Below, one piece after another: positions 53,315-61,751 of a stretch of DNA of 64,000 nt. Where the stretch lies: contig CAJUFO010000001.1 in assembly GCA_910585615.1 (NCBI GenBank), positions 62,001 to 126,000 of the forward strand, written 5' to 3'. Every line of letters starts with the position of its first letter. Position 1 is the first letter of the stretch. The stretch is from an uncultured Acetatifactor sp. (GTDB taxonomy: Bacteria; Bacillota; Clostridia; Lachnospirales; Lachnospiraceae). The notes beneath the pieces are model-generated. The model searched no databases. It was not told the origin of the DNA and saw only the letters and a program-made list of their open reading frames with translations. The position numbers and the translations under genes were made by a program.

Positions 53315-54160
53315 TCAGCGCGGCGACAGGCGGTATTCCCTGGGGGTCAGCCCCGTGAGCTTCCTGAAGTGGGCGATGAAATGGTTCACGTTCTCATAGC
53401 CCACCTCATAGCTGATTTCATGGACTTTCAGATTGGTGTCCACCAGCAGGCTTTTGGCGGCCTGGACGCGCACTCTGTGGAGATACTGCAGGGGAGAAAT
53501 CTGGTAGTGGCTCTTGAACTCCCGGCAGAGGCGGTAGCGGTTCACCTTGTACTTCTGCTCCAGTTCCGCCAGGGCGTAGCTTTCATAATAATGGGTCTCC
53601 AGCCGGACTTTGATGTCCTCCAGATAGGCAGGGACGGTCCTTGGGGACAGGACATGCTCCAGGGCCAGCTGGGAGAGCAGCCTGGTCAGCAGCATATGGC
53701 AGAGGATGGGATTGCTCTCCTTTATGCCGAACAGGGGGAGGAGCCCGCTGGCCCAGGGGGCGGTAGAGGGAATCCGCCAGAAAGCCGTGCTCTCCGGCAG
53801 TTGTCGGCAGAAGTAAGCCAGGCCGGGGCCGGCGAAGAGCAGCAGCTCATATTCCGCCGCGCTGTGAACCAGGATCCGGCGGGTGGAGCGGCAGTCCAAA
53901 AGGTAGAGGCCGCTCTCCGACAGGGTGGCGCAGCGGCCGGAGGGCAGGGCGGTGAAGAACAGGGAGCCGGACTTTAGCCGCAGCAGCCCCAGCCTCTGGC
54001 CATCCGCGGCATAGTAGGAGAGGGGAGAGGTTACGGTGCCGCGTTCCAGGGCACAGCGGTGGAGGAGGGAGTCCCTGATGTCCGCTTCCGGGTGGAAGGG
54101 AACCAGGCTCACCCCGGATTTCGACAGCAGGGACAGGTTGGGGGTATAGGCTTCGGACAT
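53315..54160 (-). CDS. AraC-family transcriptional regulator (cluster C)
   Basis: 281 residues. N-terminal 170 residues form a cupin-like sensing domain without clear motif. The C-terminal pair of helix-turn-helices is classic: YALAELEQKYKVNRYRLCRE, then VHEISYEVGYENVNHFIAHF ending RKLTGLTPREYR. AAAAGGAGGAGC precedes the ATG. It is divergent from the epimerase/GH130 operon across a 256-base A+T-rich gap, which makes it the likely activator of that operon. Confidence 0.9.
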   Translation of the reverse strand: MSEAYTPNLSLLSKSGVSLVPFHPEADIRDSLLHRCALERGTVTSPLSYYAADGQRLGLLRLKSGSLFFTALPSGRCATLSESGLYLLDCRSTRRILVHSAAEYELLLFAGPGLAYFCRQLPESTAFWRIPSTAPWASGLLPLFGIKESNPILCHMLLTRLLSQLALEHVLSPRTVPAYLEDIKVRLETHYYESYALAELEQKYKVNRYRLCREFKSHYQISPLQYLHRVRVQAAKSLLVDTNLKVHEISYEVGYENVNHFIAHFRKLTGLTPREYRLSPR

Positions 54161-54416
54161 GGCTGCTCCTCCTTTTCTAAAAAATAAGTTTCTATTAAGT
54201 AATTTTTAATCAGTATAAATCCATTATAGACGAAAGACGGGGAAAAGGATATGGTCAAATGCTCTGAAAAAATCAGCCCTTTATTGTGAAAAAGGATGAA
54301 AACGAGGTTTATGTCAAAAATTATATATAAAATATAATAACTGTTAATGACTTAATTAATAAAATAAGTTAATAATAGGATAAGAAATTAATCTGACTTT
54401 GGAAAGGAGGAAATGC
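54161..54416. promoter_or_regulatory. Divergent A+T-rich control region of cluster C
   Basis: Non-coding. A TATAAT at 54333-54338 lacks a good -35 (nearest is TATGTC), the kind of promoter that needs an activator such as the AraC-type protein. Small inverted repeats such as ACTTA-10-TAAGT (54350-54372 region) are present. The A+T content is much higher than in flanking genes. Confidence 0.45.
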
Positions 54417-55691
54417 ATGTTAAGCGATGAATTGAGGAGCCATTTGTGCGGCCGCCTGCTCCCTTTCTGGAAAGGGCTGCGGGACAAGGAGTACGGAGGG
54501 TTTTATGGCTGGATGGATTCCGAACTGAGGGTGGACAGGAAAGCCGTGAAGGGCTGCATCCTGAACAGCCGCATCCTGTGGTTCTTCTCCAATGCATACT
54601 TAAGCCTGGGAGAAGCCTCGCAGCCGGGGGAAGAGAATGGCGCGGATGGCCTGAGGGAGTATGCGGACTGGGCATACCGGTTCCTGCGGGACAAATGCGT
54701 GGACGCGGAGCGGGGCGGCGTGTACTGGTCGCTGGATTACAGGGGCGAGCCGGAGGATACCACCAAGCATACCTATAACCAGGCCTTTGCGGTGTACGCC
54801 CTGTCTTCCTATTTCAGGGCATGCCATGACTGGGAGGCCCTGGAGCTGGCGGAGCGCCTGATTGGGGTGATCGAGGGTAGATGCTTCGACGAACAGGGGT
54901 ACAGGGAGGCGCTGGACGTGGCTTTCCATCCTGTCGCCAACGACAAGCTCTCGGAGAACGGGGTGATGGCGGACCGCACCATGAACACCCTGCTCCATGT
55001 GCTGGAGGCCTATACAGAGTATCTGCTGGCCTGTAGGGAGGCCCAGCGGATTGCCGGCGGAAATTTGCCCGCATCGGATGGAGGCTCCAGGGAGGCCCTG
55101 CGTCAGGCCGGGGCAAGGCGGGAATGGCGCAAGGCGGTCACAGGGAAGCTGCACTGGATACTGGATTTGGTGGCGGAGCGTGTATACAATCCGGAGCGGC
55201 GCAGGCAGGAGGTGTTCTTCAACCTGAGCATGGAGAGCCTGATCGACCTGCACTCCTACGGCCATGACATCGAGGCGGCCTGGCTGATTGACAGGTGCCT
55301 GGAGGTGCTGGGGGACGAGGGGCTGACCCGGCGCATGAGCCCTATCCTGCGGAGCCTGGAGACGGAGGTCTATGAGAAGGCTTATGCCCGCCATGCCCTG
55401 GCCAATGAGTGCGAGCGGGGCGTGGTGGACGAAAAAAGGGTCTGGTGGGTACAGGCGGAGGGCGTGATGGGCTTCTACAACGCTTACCAGAAGACCGGGG
55501 AGCGCCGCTATCTGGAGGCCGTACAGGACATCTGGGGATTCATCAGGGCCCATCTGGTGGATGTCCTTCTTCGCCGTGGCGGAGAGCACAAGCCCGGTGG
55601 AGGGTTTCCGGTTCTGGGACTATCCGGTGGTGCTGCCGGACACCTGCCCGGAGGAGACCAATGCCTACGACATGCGGCTGACCAAGCATGA
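54417..55691 (+). CDS. AGE-family sugar 2-epimerase (mannobiose/cellobiose type), 3' end lost by fusion
   Basis: Residues 1 to about 382 match the (alpha/alpha)6 N-acylglucosamine/cellobiose 2-epimerase family: YGGFYGWMDSELRVDRKAVK, KHTYNQAFAVYALSSYF, DLHSYGHDIEAAWLIDRCLE (catalytic His at about 284) and WWVQAEGVMGFYNAYQKTG. After HLVDV (about 55562) the frame no longer looks like an epimerase but like an out-of-frame reading of a GH130_1 gene, ending at 55691. The family's C-terminal PYHNGRM-type motif with the second catalytic histidine is missing, so the product is probably inactive. The ATG at 54417 follows GAAAGGAGG. Intact homologues epimerise beta-1,4-mannobiose to mannosylglucose. Confidence 0.82.
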   Translation: MLSDELRSHLCGRLLPFWKGLRDKEYGGFYGWMDSELRVDRKAVKGCILNSRILWFFSNAYLSLGEASQPGEENGADGLREYADWAYRFLRDKCVDAERGGVYWSLDYRGEPEDTTKHTYNQAFAVYALSSYFRACHDWEALELAERLIGVIEGRCFDEQGYREALDVAFHPVANDKLSENGVMADRTMNTLLHVLEAYTEYLLACREAQRIAGGNLPASDGGSREALRQAGARREWRKAVTGKLHWILDLVAERVYNPERRRQEVFFNLSMESLIDLHSYGHDIEAAWLIDRCLEVLGDEGLTRRMSPILRSLETEVYEKAYARHALANECERGVVDEKRVWWVQAEGVMGFYNAYQKTGERRYLEAVQDIWGFIRAHLVDVLLRRGGEHKPGGGFPVLGLSGGAAGHLPGGDQCLRHAADQA

Positions 55692-56454
55692 GGACGGCTA
55701 TATCTATGGAGTCTTCTGCTCGGAGAGCAGGGATGCCACTGTGTCCGACCTGTCGGCGGCGGTGGCGGCTGCGGGCATCGTGCGCACGAAGGATTTGAAG
55801 ACATGGGAGCGCCTGCCCAATTTGAAGACGCTGCAGTCGCCTCAGCAGAGGAACGTGGTGCTGCACCCGGAGTTCGTGGAGGGCAAGTACGCTTTCTATA
55901 CCCGGCCTATGGATGACTTCATAGACACCGGCTCCGGCGGCGGGATTGGCTTCGGCCTATGTGAGGACATCCTGCACCCGGTCATCGACGAGGAGCGCAT
56001 CACCAGCAAGAGGCGGTACCATACCATCACCGAGGCCAAGAACGGCGCGGGGGCCGTGCCCATCAAGACGCCCCAGGGCTGGATTCATATCGCCCACGGC
56101 GTACGCAATACGGCGGCGGGTCTGCGCTATGTCATTTACGCTTTTGCTACGGCCCTGGACGATCCCGCCAGGGTGATCGCGGAGCCCGGCGGGCTGCTGA
56201 TTGGGCCAAGGGCCGGAGAGCGGGTAGGGGATGTGTCCAACGTGGTGTTCACCAACGGGGCCATCGCCCAGGAGAACGGGGATGTGTACATCTATTACGC
56301 CTCCAGCGACACCAGGATGCATGTGGCGGCTACCACCATCGACAAGCTCACAGACTATGTGTTCCATACGCCGGAAGATCCTCTTCGCAGCCCGGACTGC
56401 GTGGCCCAGCGTTGTGAGATGATTGAGCGGAACCTAAAGTTCCTTCGGGGGTGA
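55561..56454 (+). CDS. GH130_1 mannosylglucose phosphorylase, 5' end lost by fusion
   Basis: 297 residues of a protein that is normally about 390. The text matches the C-terminal three quarters of 4-O-beta-mannosyl-glucose phosphorylase (GH130_1): FFAVAES, FRFWDYPVVLP, NAYDMRLTKHEDGYIYGVFC (general acid Asp at about 37), QRNVVLHPEFVEGKYAFYTR, DTGSGGGIGFGLCEDI, and GVRNTAAGLRYVIYAF. The first blade, about 95-100 residues, is missing. The ATG at 55561 arises at the junction with the epimerase gene and has no clear ribosome binding site, so expression is doubtful. Intact enzyme converts mannosylglucose plus phosphate to mannose-1-phosphate and glucose. Confidence 0.8.
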   Translation: MSFFAVAESTSPVEGFRFWDYPVVLPDTCPEETNAYDMRLTKHEDGYIYGVFCSESRDATVSDLSAAVAAAGIVRTKDLKTWERLPNLKTLQSPQQRNVVLHPEFVEGKYAFYTRPMDDFIDTGSGGGIGFGLCEDILHPVIDEERITSKRRYHTITEAKNGAGAVPIKTPQGWIHIAHGVRNTAAGLRYVIYAFATALDDPARVIAEPGGLLIGPRAGERVGDVSNVVFTNGAIAQENGDVYIYYASSDTRMHVAATTIDKLTDYVFHTPEDPLRSPDCVAQRCEMIERNLKFLRG

Positions 56455-56573
56455 CAGGAGAACGGTTTGCCGCAAGTTTCGGCGTTGCTGGCATTGAAAG
56501 CATTTTTCTGGAAGCACACGGTCGGCAGAGAGCAGGTAATCTTTCAGATGTAATAGCATAAATAGCAGCAGGT

Positions 56574-56615
56574 GATGCCGGAACAGGCAGCCAGTTTTGT
56601 AAGCTGCTTGGCATC
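56574..56615 (+). other. Intercistronic hairpin in cluster C
   Basis: GATGCC/GGCATC arms with an inner GCAGC/GCTGC pairing and no T-tract, between the GH130_1 remnant and the next GH130. Probably an mRNA processing or stability element. Confidence 0.5.
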
Positions 56616-56642
56616 ATCTGATGGCAAAGAGAGGAGAACGAA

Positions 56643-57665
56643 ATGAGCAAATATAAAATGATAAGTCCCGCAGTACCCAATGTGCCCTGGCAGGAGGGGC
56701 CGGAGTCCTTTACCGGCGCTCCCGTCTGGAGGTATTCGGAGAACCCCATCATCGGGCGCAACCCCCTGAAGAATGTGGCCCGGATCTTCAACAGCGCCGT
56801 GATGCCCTATGGGGACGGCTTCATCGGCGTGTTCCGCGGGGAACAGAATAACGGAATTCCATATATTTATATTGGCAGAAGCGATGACGCCGTCCACTGG
56901 GATTTCCAGGAGGACAAAATCCCCTTCGTGGACGAGGAGGGAGAGCCCTTCATGCCTGTCTACGCCTATGACCCCAGGCTGGTGAAGGTGGAGGACACCT
57001 ATTACATCATCTGGTGCCAGGACTTCTACGGGGCCGCCATCGGCATGGCTAGAACAAAGGACTTCAAGACATTCACCAGGATTGAGAACCCGTTCCTGCC
57101 CTTCAACCGTAACGCCGTGCTCTTCCCCCGCAAGATACACGGTAATTTCTGCCTGCTGAGCAGGCCCTCGGACAGCGGCCACACGCCCTTCGGGGACATC
57201 TTCCTAAGCGAGAGCCCGGACATGGTATACTGGGGAAAGCACAGGCATGTGATGGGCAAGGGCAGCGAATGGTGGGAGTCCCTGAAGATTGGCGGCGGCG
57301 CGGCGCCCATCGAGACCAGTGAGGGGTGGCTTCTGTTCTACCACGGCGTCACAGGCACCTGCAACGGCTATGTGTACAGCATCGGCGGGGCCATCCTGGA
57401 CATCGACAATCCCTCGATCGTGAAGTATCGCTGCGAGGACTTCCTGCTGACCCCCCAGGAGTGGTATGAGGAGCGCGGCTTCGTGCCCAATGTGTGCTTC
57501 CCCTGCGCCACCATCCACGACAGCGAAAGCGGCAGGATCGCCATCTACTACGGCGCGGCGGACAGCTATGTGGGGCTGGCGTTCACCAGGCTGGATGACA
57601 TTATGGACTACATCAAGGAGCACAGCCGGACCACCGCGGCGGATACGGAGATTGGCAGGAGATGA
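56643..57665 (+). CDS. GH130 beta-mannoside phosphorylase or hydrolase (cluster C)
   Basis: 340 residues, complete GH130 propeller: ARIFNSAVMPYGDGFIGVFR, YAYDPRLVKVEDTYYIIW (general acid Asp at about 109), FNRNAVLFPRKIHGNFCLLS and RPSDSGHTPFGDIFLS. It is clearly a paralogue of the cluster B enzyme at 45326, and is not of the GH130_1 type upstream. In known mannan pathways such an enzyme phosphorolyses beta-1,4-mannooligosaccharides. GAGGAGAACGA precedes the ATG. It is intact and may be the only working catalytic gene of this operon. Confidence 0.87.
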   Translation: MSKYKMISPAVPNVPWQEGPESFTGAPVWRYSENPIIGRNPLKNVARIFNSAVMPYGDGFIGVFRGEQNNGIPYIYIGRSDDAVHWDFQEDKIPFVDEEGEPFMPVYAYDPRLVKVEDTYYIIWCQDFYGAAIGMARTKDFKTFTRIENPFLPFNRNAVLFPRKIHGNFCLLSRPSDSGHTPFGDIFLSESPDMVYWGKHRHVMGKGSEWWESLKIGGGAAPIETSEGWLLFYHGVTGTCNGYVYSIGGAILDIDNPSIVKYRCEDFLLTPQEWYEERGFVPNVCFPCATIHDSESGRIAIYYGAADSYVGLAFTRLDDIMDYIKEHSRTTAADTEIGRR

Positions 57666-57701
57666 TTTTACAAGCCGGGTGCGGATGTGCGGATATGAAG
57701 C

Positions 57702-57730
57702 TTGACAGCCGTTATCTTTTGTGATATAAA
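57702..57730 (+). promoter_or_regulatory. Promoter of the proS T-box leader
   Basis: TTGACA (57702-57707), 17-base spacer, TATAAA (57725-57730) with TGA extension. Transcription would start near 57737. Confidence 0.8.
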
Positions 57731-57736
57731 TTAAAA

Positions 57737-58010
57737 AATTGAACACAAAAGCTATGATAAGAAATAGTAAGCATCTCGGATTTTCAGAGAGAAGGCGGCT
57801 GGTGCGAGCCTTTATTGAAAAGATGCCCAACCCATCTTTGAGCTGTAAGCTGAAATGACAGTAAGCCTTGCCGGGTTCTCCCGTTACAGAGATATGGCAT
57901 CAGATTTTCTCTTGTGCCAGAGAGTGCGGATTGCTCCGAATTTAGGTGGTACCACGGACTTAAGATTAGTTCACCCTAAGCTGATGTAATGTCGGCTTAG
58001 GGCTTTTTTT
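57737..58010 (+). promoter_or_regulatory. T-box leader, proline-specific
   Basis: Stem I contains the AGTA motif (about 57769-57772). AGAGAG and GGCTGGTGCGAGCC follow in its apical part. The specifier region is ATGCCCAACCC, in which both CCC and CCA are proline codons, matching the proS gene downstream. The T-box sequence is AGGTGGTACCAC (57944-57955). The competing terminator is CCCTAAGC/GGCTTAGGG followed by seven T (57974-58010). Uncharged tRNA-Pro should stabilise the antiterminator and turn on proS. Confidence 0.92.
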
Positions 58011-58042
58011 GTGTTCAAAAACAAAATACGGAGGTATCCTTT

Positions 58043-59752
58043 ATGAAACTGGAAAAACTTGTTGGAGATCGTTTTCGGGAAAGGCCGTCAGACTGTAGCA
58101 TTGACAGCCATGCTCTGATGGTGCGCGGCGGCTACATGAAATATGTAGCAAACGGTATTTTTTCATCCTATATGCCGCTGAAAAGAATTACACGGAAGAT
58201 AGAGCAGATTATCCGCGAAGAAATGGACGCTATTGACGGGCAGGAAGTCCAGTTTCCTGTCGTCATGCCGGCTTCTATCTGGCAGGAATCCGGCAGATAC
58301 GAGAGCATTGGTAAAGAAATGGCCCGCTTCCATGACCGTAGTGGAAGTCCTCTTGTGCTGGGTATGACACATGAAGAAGCAGCCGTTCATCTTGTGCGTG
58401 ATTACGGACATAGCTATATGAAGTATCCTTTTATGATATATCAGATACAGACTAAGTTCCGCGATGAAGCAAGACCGAGGGCGGGACTGATCCGTGTTCG
58501 TGAATTTACAATGAAAGATGCCTACTCTTTCCACACCAGTCAGGTAGATTTGGAAGATTATTACGACAAGTGCCATAAGGCTTATGAGCGCATCTATGCA
58601 AGAGTAGGATTGCCGGAGGTTATTTCGGTGGCTTCCGACTCCGGTATGATGGGCGGTAATATCTCCCATGAATTTATGCTGCTCACTCCTATTGGGGAAG
58701 ATGCTATCGCTATCTGTACAGAATGTGATTACCGTGCGAATATGGAGGCGGCAGAGTGTATTATCCAGAACGAAAGAAGTGATGCTTCCCAGGAACTTGT
58801 TTTGGTACACACGCCGAACATTCATACCATTGAGGACGTCTGCGAGTTCCTGAACTGTGATGAAAAGACTTCCTGCAAGGCGGTTGTCTATCAGCGTAAT
58901 TCGGATGACCATTATATTGTACTGTTTATCCGTGGGGATCTTGAGGTGAATGAAACCAAACTCACAAATTATTTGGGATATGACATCCATCCGGCAATCA
59001 TCACCGAAGAGAGCGGACTTAAGGCCGGTTATATCGGTCCTGTTCATCTAAGCGGCGATTTCACTGTTCTGTATGACCGTTCCCTTGATGGAATGAACAA
59101 TCTTTCCTGCGGTGCAAATGTTCACGAATATCACTATACCGGGCTGGATATGAAACGTGATATAGAAGATGCGGAATACCATGATTTTGCTAAAATACAG
59201 GAAGGCGGTATCTGTCCGCATTGTGGTAAACCTGCGGTTACAGTATCCCGTGGCATTGAGGTGGGCAATATTTTTCAGCTCGGAACCAAGTATACCAAAT
59301 CCATGAATATGACCTATATTGACGCTAATGGGGAAGCGCGATATCCGGTTATGGGATGTTACGGTATCGGTGTCGGCAGACTTGCCGCTTCCATCTGCGA
59401 GGCTCACCATGATGATTACGGTCCGATATGGCCTTTGGCGGTTGCGCCGTGGCAAGTACACCTCTGTGCTGTTCGTGCTGATGATGCCGAAGTCCAGGCT
59501 TATGCCAACAAGTTGTATGAAGAACTGCAAAACAAAGGGGTTGAGGTCATTTATGATGACCGCAGGGTCAGTGCCGGTGTAATGTTTTCGGATGCTGACC
59601 TTATTGGGGTACCATTCAGAGTAATTGTCAGTCCTCGAAATATAAAACAAAATATCATTGAAATTGTTTCGAGAGATAAGAGTTTATCTATTAATGTTTC
59701 TATGAATTCGGCAGTAGAAGAAATAATGAAAATTTTGTCAGCGGCAAAATAA
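58043..59752 (+). CDS. proS: Prolyl-tRNA synthetase (bacterial type with editing insertion)
   Basis: 569 residues, class II synthetase of the usual bacterial length. Motif 2 is FRDEARPRAGLIRVREFTMK; motif 3 is GCYGIGVGRLAASICE. Between them lies the YbaK-like editing insertion (about 230-385; HTIEDVCEFLNCDEKTSCKA). The C-terminal anticodon-binding domain has WQVHLCAVRADD and DDRRVSAGVMFSDADLIG. GGAGGT precedes the ATG. Controlled by the T-box upstream. Codon use is more A+T-rich than in the sugar clusters, so the gene may have a different history; whether a second proS exists elsewhere cannot be judged here. Confidence 0.96.
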   Translation: MKLEKLVGDRFRERPSDCSIDSHALMVRGGYMKYVANGIFSSYMPLKRITRKIEQIIREEMDAIDGQEVQFPVVMPASIWQESGRYESIGKEMARFHDRSGSPLVLGMTHEEAAVHLVRDYGHSYMKYPFMIYQIQTKFRDEARPRAGLIRVREFTMKDAYSFHTSQVDLEDYYDKCHKAYERIYARVGLPEVISVASDSGMMGGNISHEFMLLTPIGEDAIAICTECDYRANMEAAECIIQNERSDASQELVLVHTPNIHTIEDVCEFLNCDEKTSCKAVVYQRNSDDHYIVLFIRGDLEVNETKLTNYLGYDIHPAIITEESGLKAGYIGPVHLSGDFTVLYDRSLDGMNNLSCGANVHEYHYTGLDMKRDIEDAEYHDFAKIQEGGICPHCGKPAVTVSRGIEVGNIFQLGTKYTKSMNMTYIDANGEARYPVMGCYGIGVGRLAASICEAHHDDYGPIWPLAVAPWQVHLCAVRADDAEVQAYANKLYEELQNKGVEVIYDDRRVSAGVMFSDADLIGVPFRVIVSPRNIKQNIIEIVSRDKSLSINVSMNSAVEEIMKILSAAK

Positions 59753-59776
59753 AACATATAGGATAAAATGGCAGCA

Positions 59777-59810
59777 AAAAAGCAGAGATTCGAGAGAGTC
59801 CCTGCTTTTT
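59777..59810 (+). terminator. Terminator after proS
   Basis: AAAAAGCAG and CTGCTTTTT form a 9-bp stem with a 16-base loop, 25 bases after the stop. The A/T-rich flanks allow action in both directions. Confidence 0.82.
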
Positions 59811-59911
59811 GTGCGCAAAATTGAATTCATTGCTTGACAATGTGGCAAAGATTTTATGCAGGCAGATGGGTGGATGCATAAATTACGGGGGCGCTTGCCA
59901 GGGTTGCTATT

Positions 59912-60883
59912 TCACCAATACTGCTTTACCATTTCGCTGGATTCATTTTCAGACAACTGAAACCTCTCTGCAATCCGTTTTATCGTCTCTGCCAAAGAGA
60001 TGCCCAAATCTCTATATGTCTCCACTGCACCTTCTATCTTGCTCTCTTCCCGCATCTGCTGAATCGCCAAACACATATTTACCGCTCCTTTCCCTTCGGG
60101 ATATTTCAACTTGGATCCCGTAACGACATTGATTACATCCGCTGCCTGCCTTTCCATGCTCTGGAACCTTAGGTCTTCCTTCACGATATTATTCAGGGTC
60201 TGCTTATCTTTAGAATACTTGATGTACAGCATCACTTCCCGCAGGTTCGAGTGGAAATTATTGATTTCGTCATTCGACATCTCCTTTGGGGCGATCAGGT
60301 TTACATGGTAGTCCGGCGCATGTGCTAAAATGATGCTGTCAGCGCTGGAATACATCTCTTTCAGGGAGAGTGGCGCGTCCCAGCTGTCCGAGCCGAAATA
60401 TATGACAAGGGTGACCACAGGGATAAGCCGGTCTGTCTTCCAGAAGCCGCTTAGGAATTCGCCGTCTGTCGGTTCTTCTTTCTCCTGTCGGTTATCTGTC
60501 TGTCTTGATTTTGCGTCCTTCCTGGCCTGCCTGTGGGCATTGGCCGCCTTGCTGACCTGATGGGACAGTTGGAGGAAATCATAGACGCCATTCTTCACCG
60601 GAAGGGCGTAATGGATTTCAGCCTGATTTTCGATTCCCATGACACAGTATGCTGTCTGGCCGTCCGTCATGGCGTACAGAAGCTTCAGCACATCCCGGTA
60701 TTTCTGCTCCGGCACACCGGCACCGTTTCCTCCATATGGAACAACGATTTCAGTAGCGTCCAATTCCGTTAGCCGGGCAGGATTGATTTTCTGCTCTCCA
60801 TGGTATAAAAACTGATTGAATGCATCCGCAAAGACTATGGGATTCTCTATATATTTCTTTGTAATAGTATCTACCTTTCCCAT
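59912..60883 (-). CDS. Rpn/YhgA-type putative nuclease (PD-(D/E)XK superfamily)
   Basis: 323 residues. The N-terminal part has the pattern of clostridial Rpn-type proteins: VFADAFNQFLYHGEQKINPA, LTELDATEIVVP, and AYCVMGIENQAEIHYALPVK (the E-x-Q strand of the nuclease fold). Then come VVTLVIYFGSDSWDAPLSL and a helical C-terminus. A lysine/glutamate-rich insert lies at about 135-155. Rpn proteins are known as recombination-promoting nucleases, once annotated as transposases; no transposon ends are seen here. The ATG at 60883 follows AAAGGAATT; the frame is open 13 codons further, through small repeats. A single gene with its own promoter. Confidence 0.8.
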   Translation of the reverse strand: MGKVDTITKKYIENPIVFADAFNQFLYHGEQKINPARLTELDATEIVVPYGGNGAGVPEQKYRDVLKLLYAMTDGQTAYCVMGIENQAEIHYALPVKNGVYDFLQLSHQVSKAANAHRQARKDAKSRQTDNRQEKEEPTDGEFLSGFWKTDRLIPVVTLVIYFGSDSWDAPLSLKEMYSSADSIILAHAPDYHVNLIAPKEMSNDEINNFHSNLREVMLYIKYSKDKQTLNNIVKEDLRFQSMERQAADVINVVTGSKLKYPEGKGAVNMCLAIQQMREESKIEGAVETYRDLGISLAETIKRIAERFQLSENESSEMVKQYW

Positions 60884-60896
60884 GATGAAAATTCCT

Positions 60897-60944
60897 TTCT
60901 TCCATGGGAAGATTCTTCCCATGGGGAGGGTTCTTTCCCATTGA
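60897..60944. repeat. Tandem near-palindromes in front of the Rpn-type gene
   Basis: Three adjoining units of about 15-18 bases: TTCTTCCATGGGAAGA, TTCTTCCCATGGGGAGGG and TTCTTTCCCATTGAT. The first two are near-palindromes centred on CCATGG. They lie between the promoter and start codon, in the leader, and also resemble the start-codon context ATGGGAAAG itself. Confidence 0.6.
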
Positions 60945-60948
60945 TAAC

Positions 60949-60977
60949 AGTATACGCTGAAAAACGGGTTTTCTCAA
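60949..60977 (-). promoter_or_regulatory. Promoter of the Rpn-type gene
   Basis: Minus strand TTGAGA (60977-60972), 17-base spacer, TATACT (60954-60949). The transcript would begin right at the tandem palindromes. Confidence 0.7.
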
Positions 60978-61046
60978 TAGCCTTATAAAATCTTTTCAGG
61001 ATTCGGCGGAGTTTGGGCAATAAGCTTTGTTTCGCGAGACAATTAT

Positions 61047-61075
61047 TTCACATCTTCCGCCTGATATGTTATAAT
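61047..61075 (+). promoter_or_regulatory. Promoter of the DUF6483-like gene
   Basis: TTCACA (61047-61052), 17-base spacer, TATAAT (61070-61075) preceded by TGT. Confidence 0.7.
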
Positions 61076-61186
61076 ATGGACTCAGCAGGGCGCTGCGGCA
61101 ACTTCTGGTTCCATGTGTATCGGAGTACACGAAATCATGGTTATGGTGTTGTAGGATTTATGAATGCAGCACGCGGAAGGAGAAAA

Positions 61187-61570
61187 ATGTTTGAACAGGA
61201 TTACATCATGCGGGTCATCAAGGAAATGATAAGGGCCATCCTGAAGCTCCTCTTTTCGATAGACACAGATTCCCCCACAATGGAGCTGCTGTCCGAGAAA
61301 GAGCAGGTGGAGACCACGGAAAAGCTGCTGGAAATGGTTGATGGCGGGAAAATCAATGAAGCGGAAAATGCGTTATATGAGCTGGCGGCTGACGGAGACC
61401 GGAGCCATCTGGCGGTGGCGCTGCTGTTCTATTCTTACCTCAACGACAAGGAGGATGGCTTCCTGGAGGCGAATGGCTACAGCAGAGAGGAGATCGGGGC
61501 GGGACTGAGGGCGCTGATATCGCGTTATGGATTAAATGGCATAGCAGACGCGTTTCTGGAGGAGCTGTGA
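61187..61570 (+). CDS. Small helical protein, DUF6483-like
   Basis: 127 residues, all-helical, acidic: MFEQDYIMRVIKEMIRAILK, then MVDGGKINEAENALYELAAD and a C-terminal helical part. The pattern resembles a family of uncharacterised clostridial proteins (I believe DUF6483; not verified). No function known. GGAAGGAG precedes the ATG at 61187; the frame is open further upstream without a better start. It could be co-transcribed with the beta-glucuronidase gene, since I see no promoter between them. Confidence 0.65.
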   Translation: MFEQDYIMRVIKEMIRAILKLLFSIDTDSPTMELLSEKEQVETTEKLLEMVDGGKINEAENALYELAADGDRSHLAVALLFYSYLNDKEDGFLEANGYSREEIGAGLRALISRYGLNGIADAFLEEL

Positions 61571-61641
61571 GACAAGCTCCAAAGAAGGCGCTGGGCCAGG
61601 TAGAAAAAATGCAGATTGCCTTGGGGGAACGGATAGCGGAT

Positions 61642-61722
61642 GGAGAAGCCCCAGGCGGCAGCAGCCGGAAGCGTACGAAAAGATAACGGGCGGAGATGCC
61701 CCAGCGGCTGCAGCCGCCGGAA
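61642..61722 (+). repeat. Imperfect direct repeat upstream of the GH2 gene
   Basis: A G+C-rich unit beginning GGAGAAGCCCCAGGCGGC (61642-61670) recurs as GGAGATGCCCCAGCGGC (61692-61722), both continuing to GCAGCCG and CCGGAA. The spacing is 50 bases. The two are also rich in CAGC/GCTG pairs that can form small hairpins. The function is unknown; they occupy most of the 181-base gap before the GH2 gene. Confidence 0.5.
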
Positions 61723-61751
61723 ATCGGGCAAGAAAGCAGAAGGAGGTTTTT

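Noticed and set aside
59912..60883. Transposase or insertion sequence
   Set aside because: Rpn-type proteins are sometimes annotated as transposases, but no terminal inverted repeats or target duplications flank the gene.
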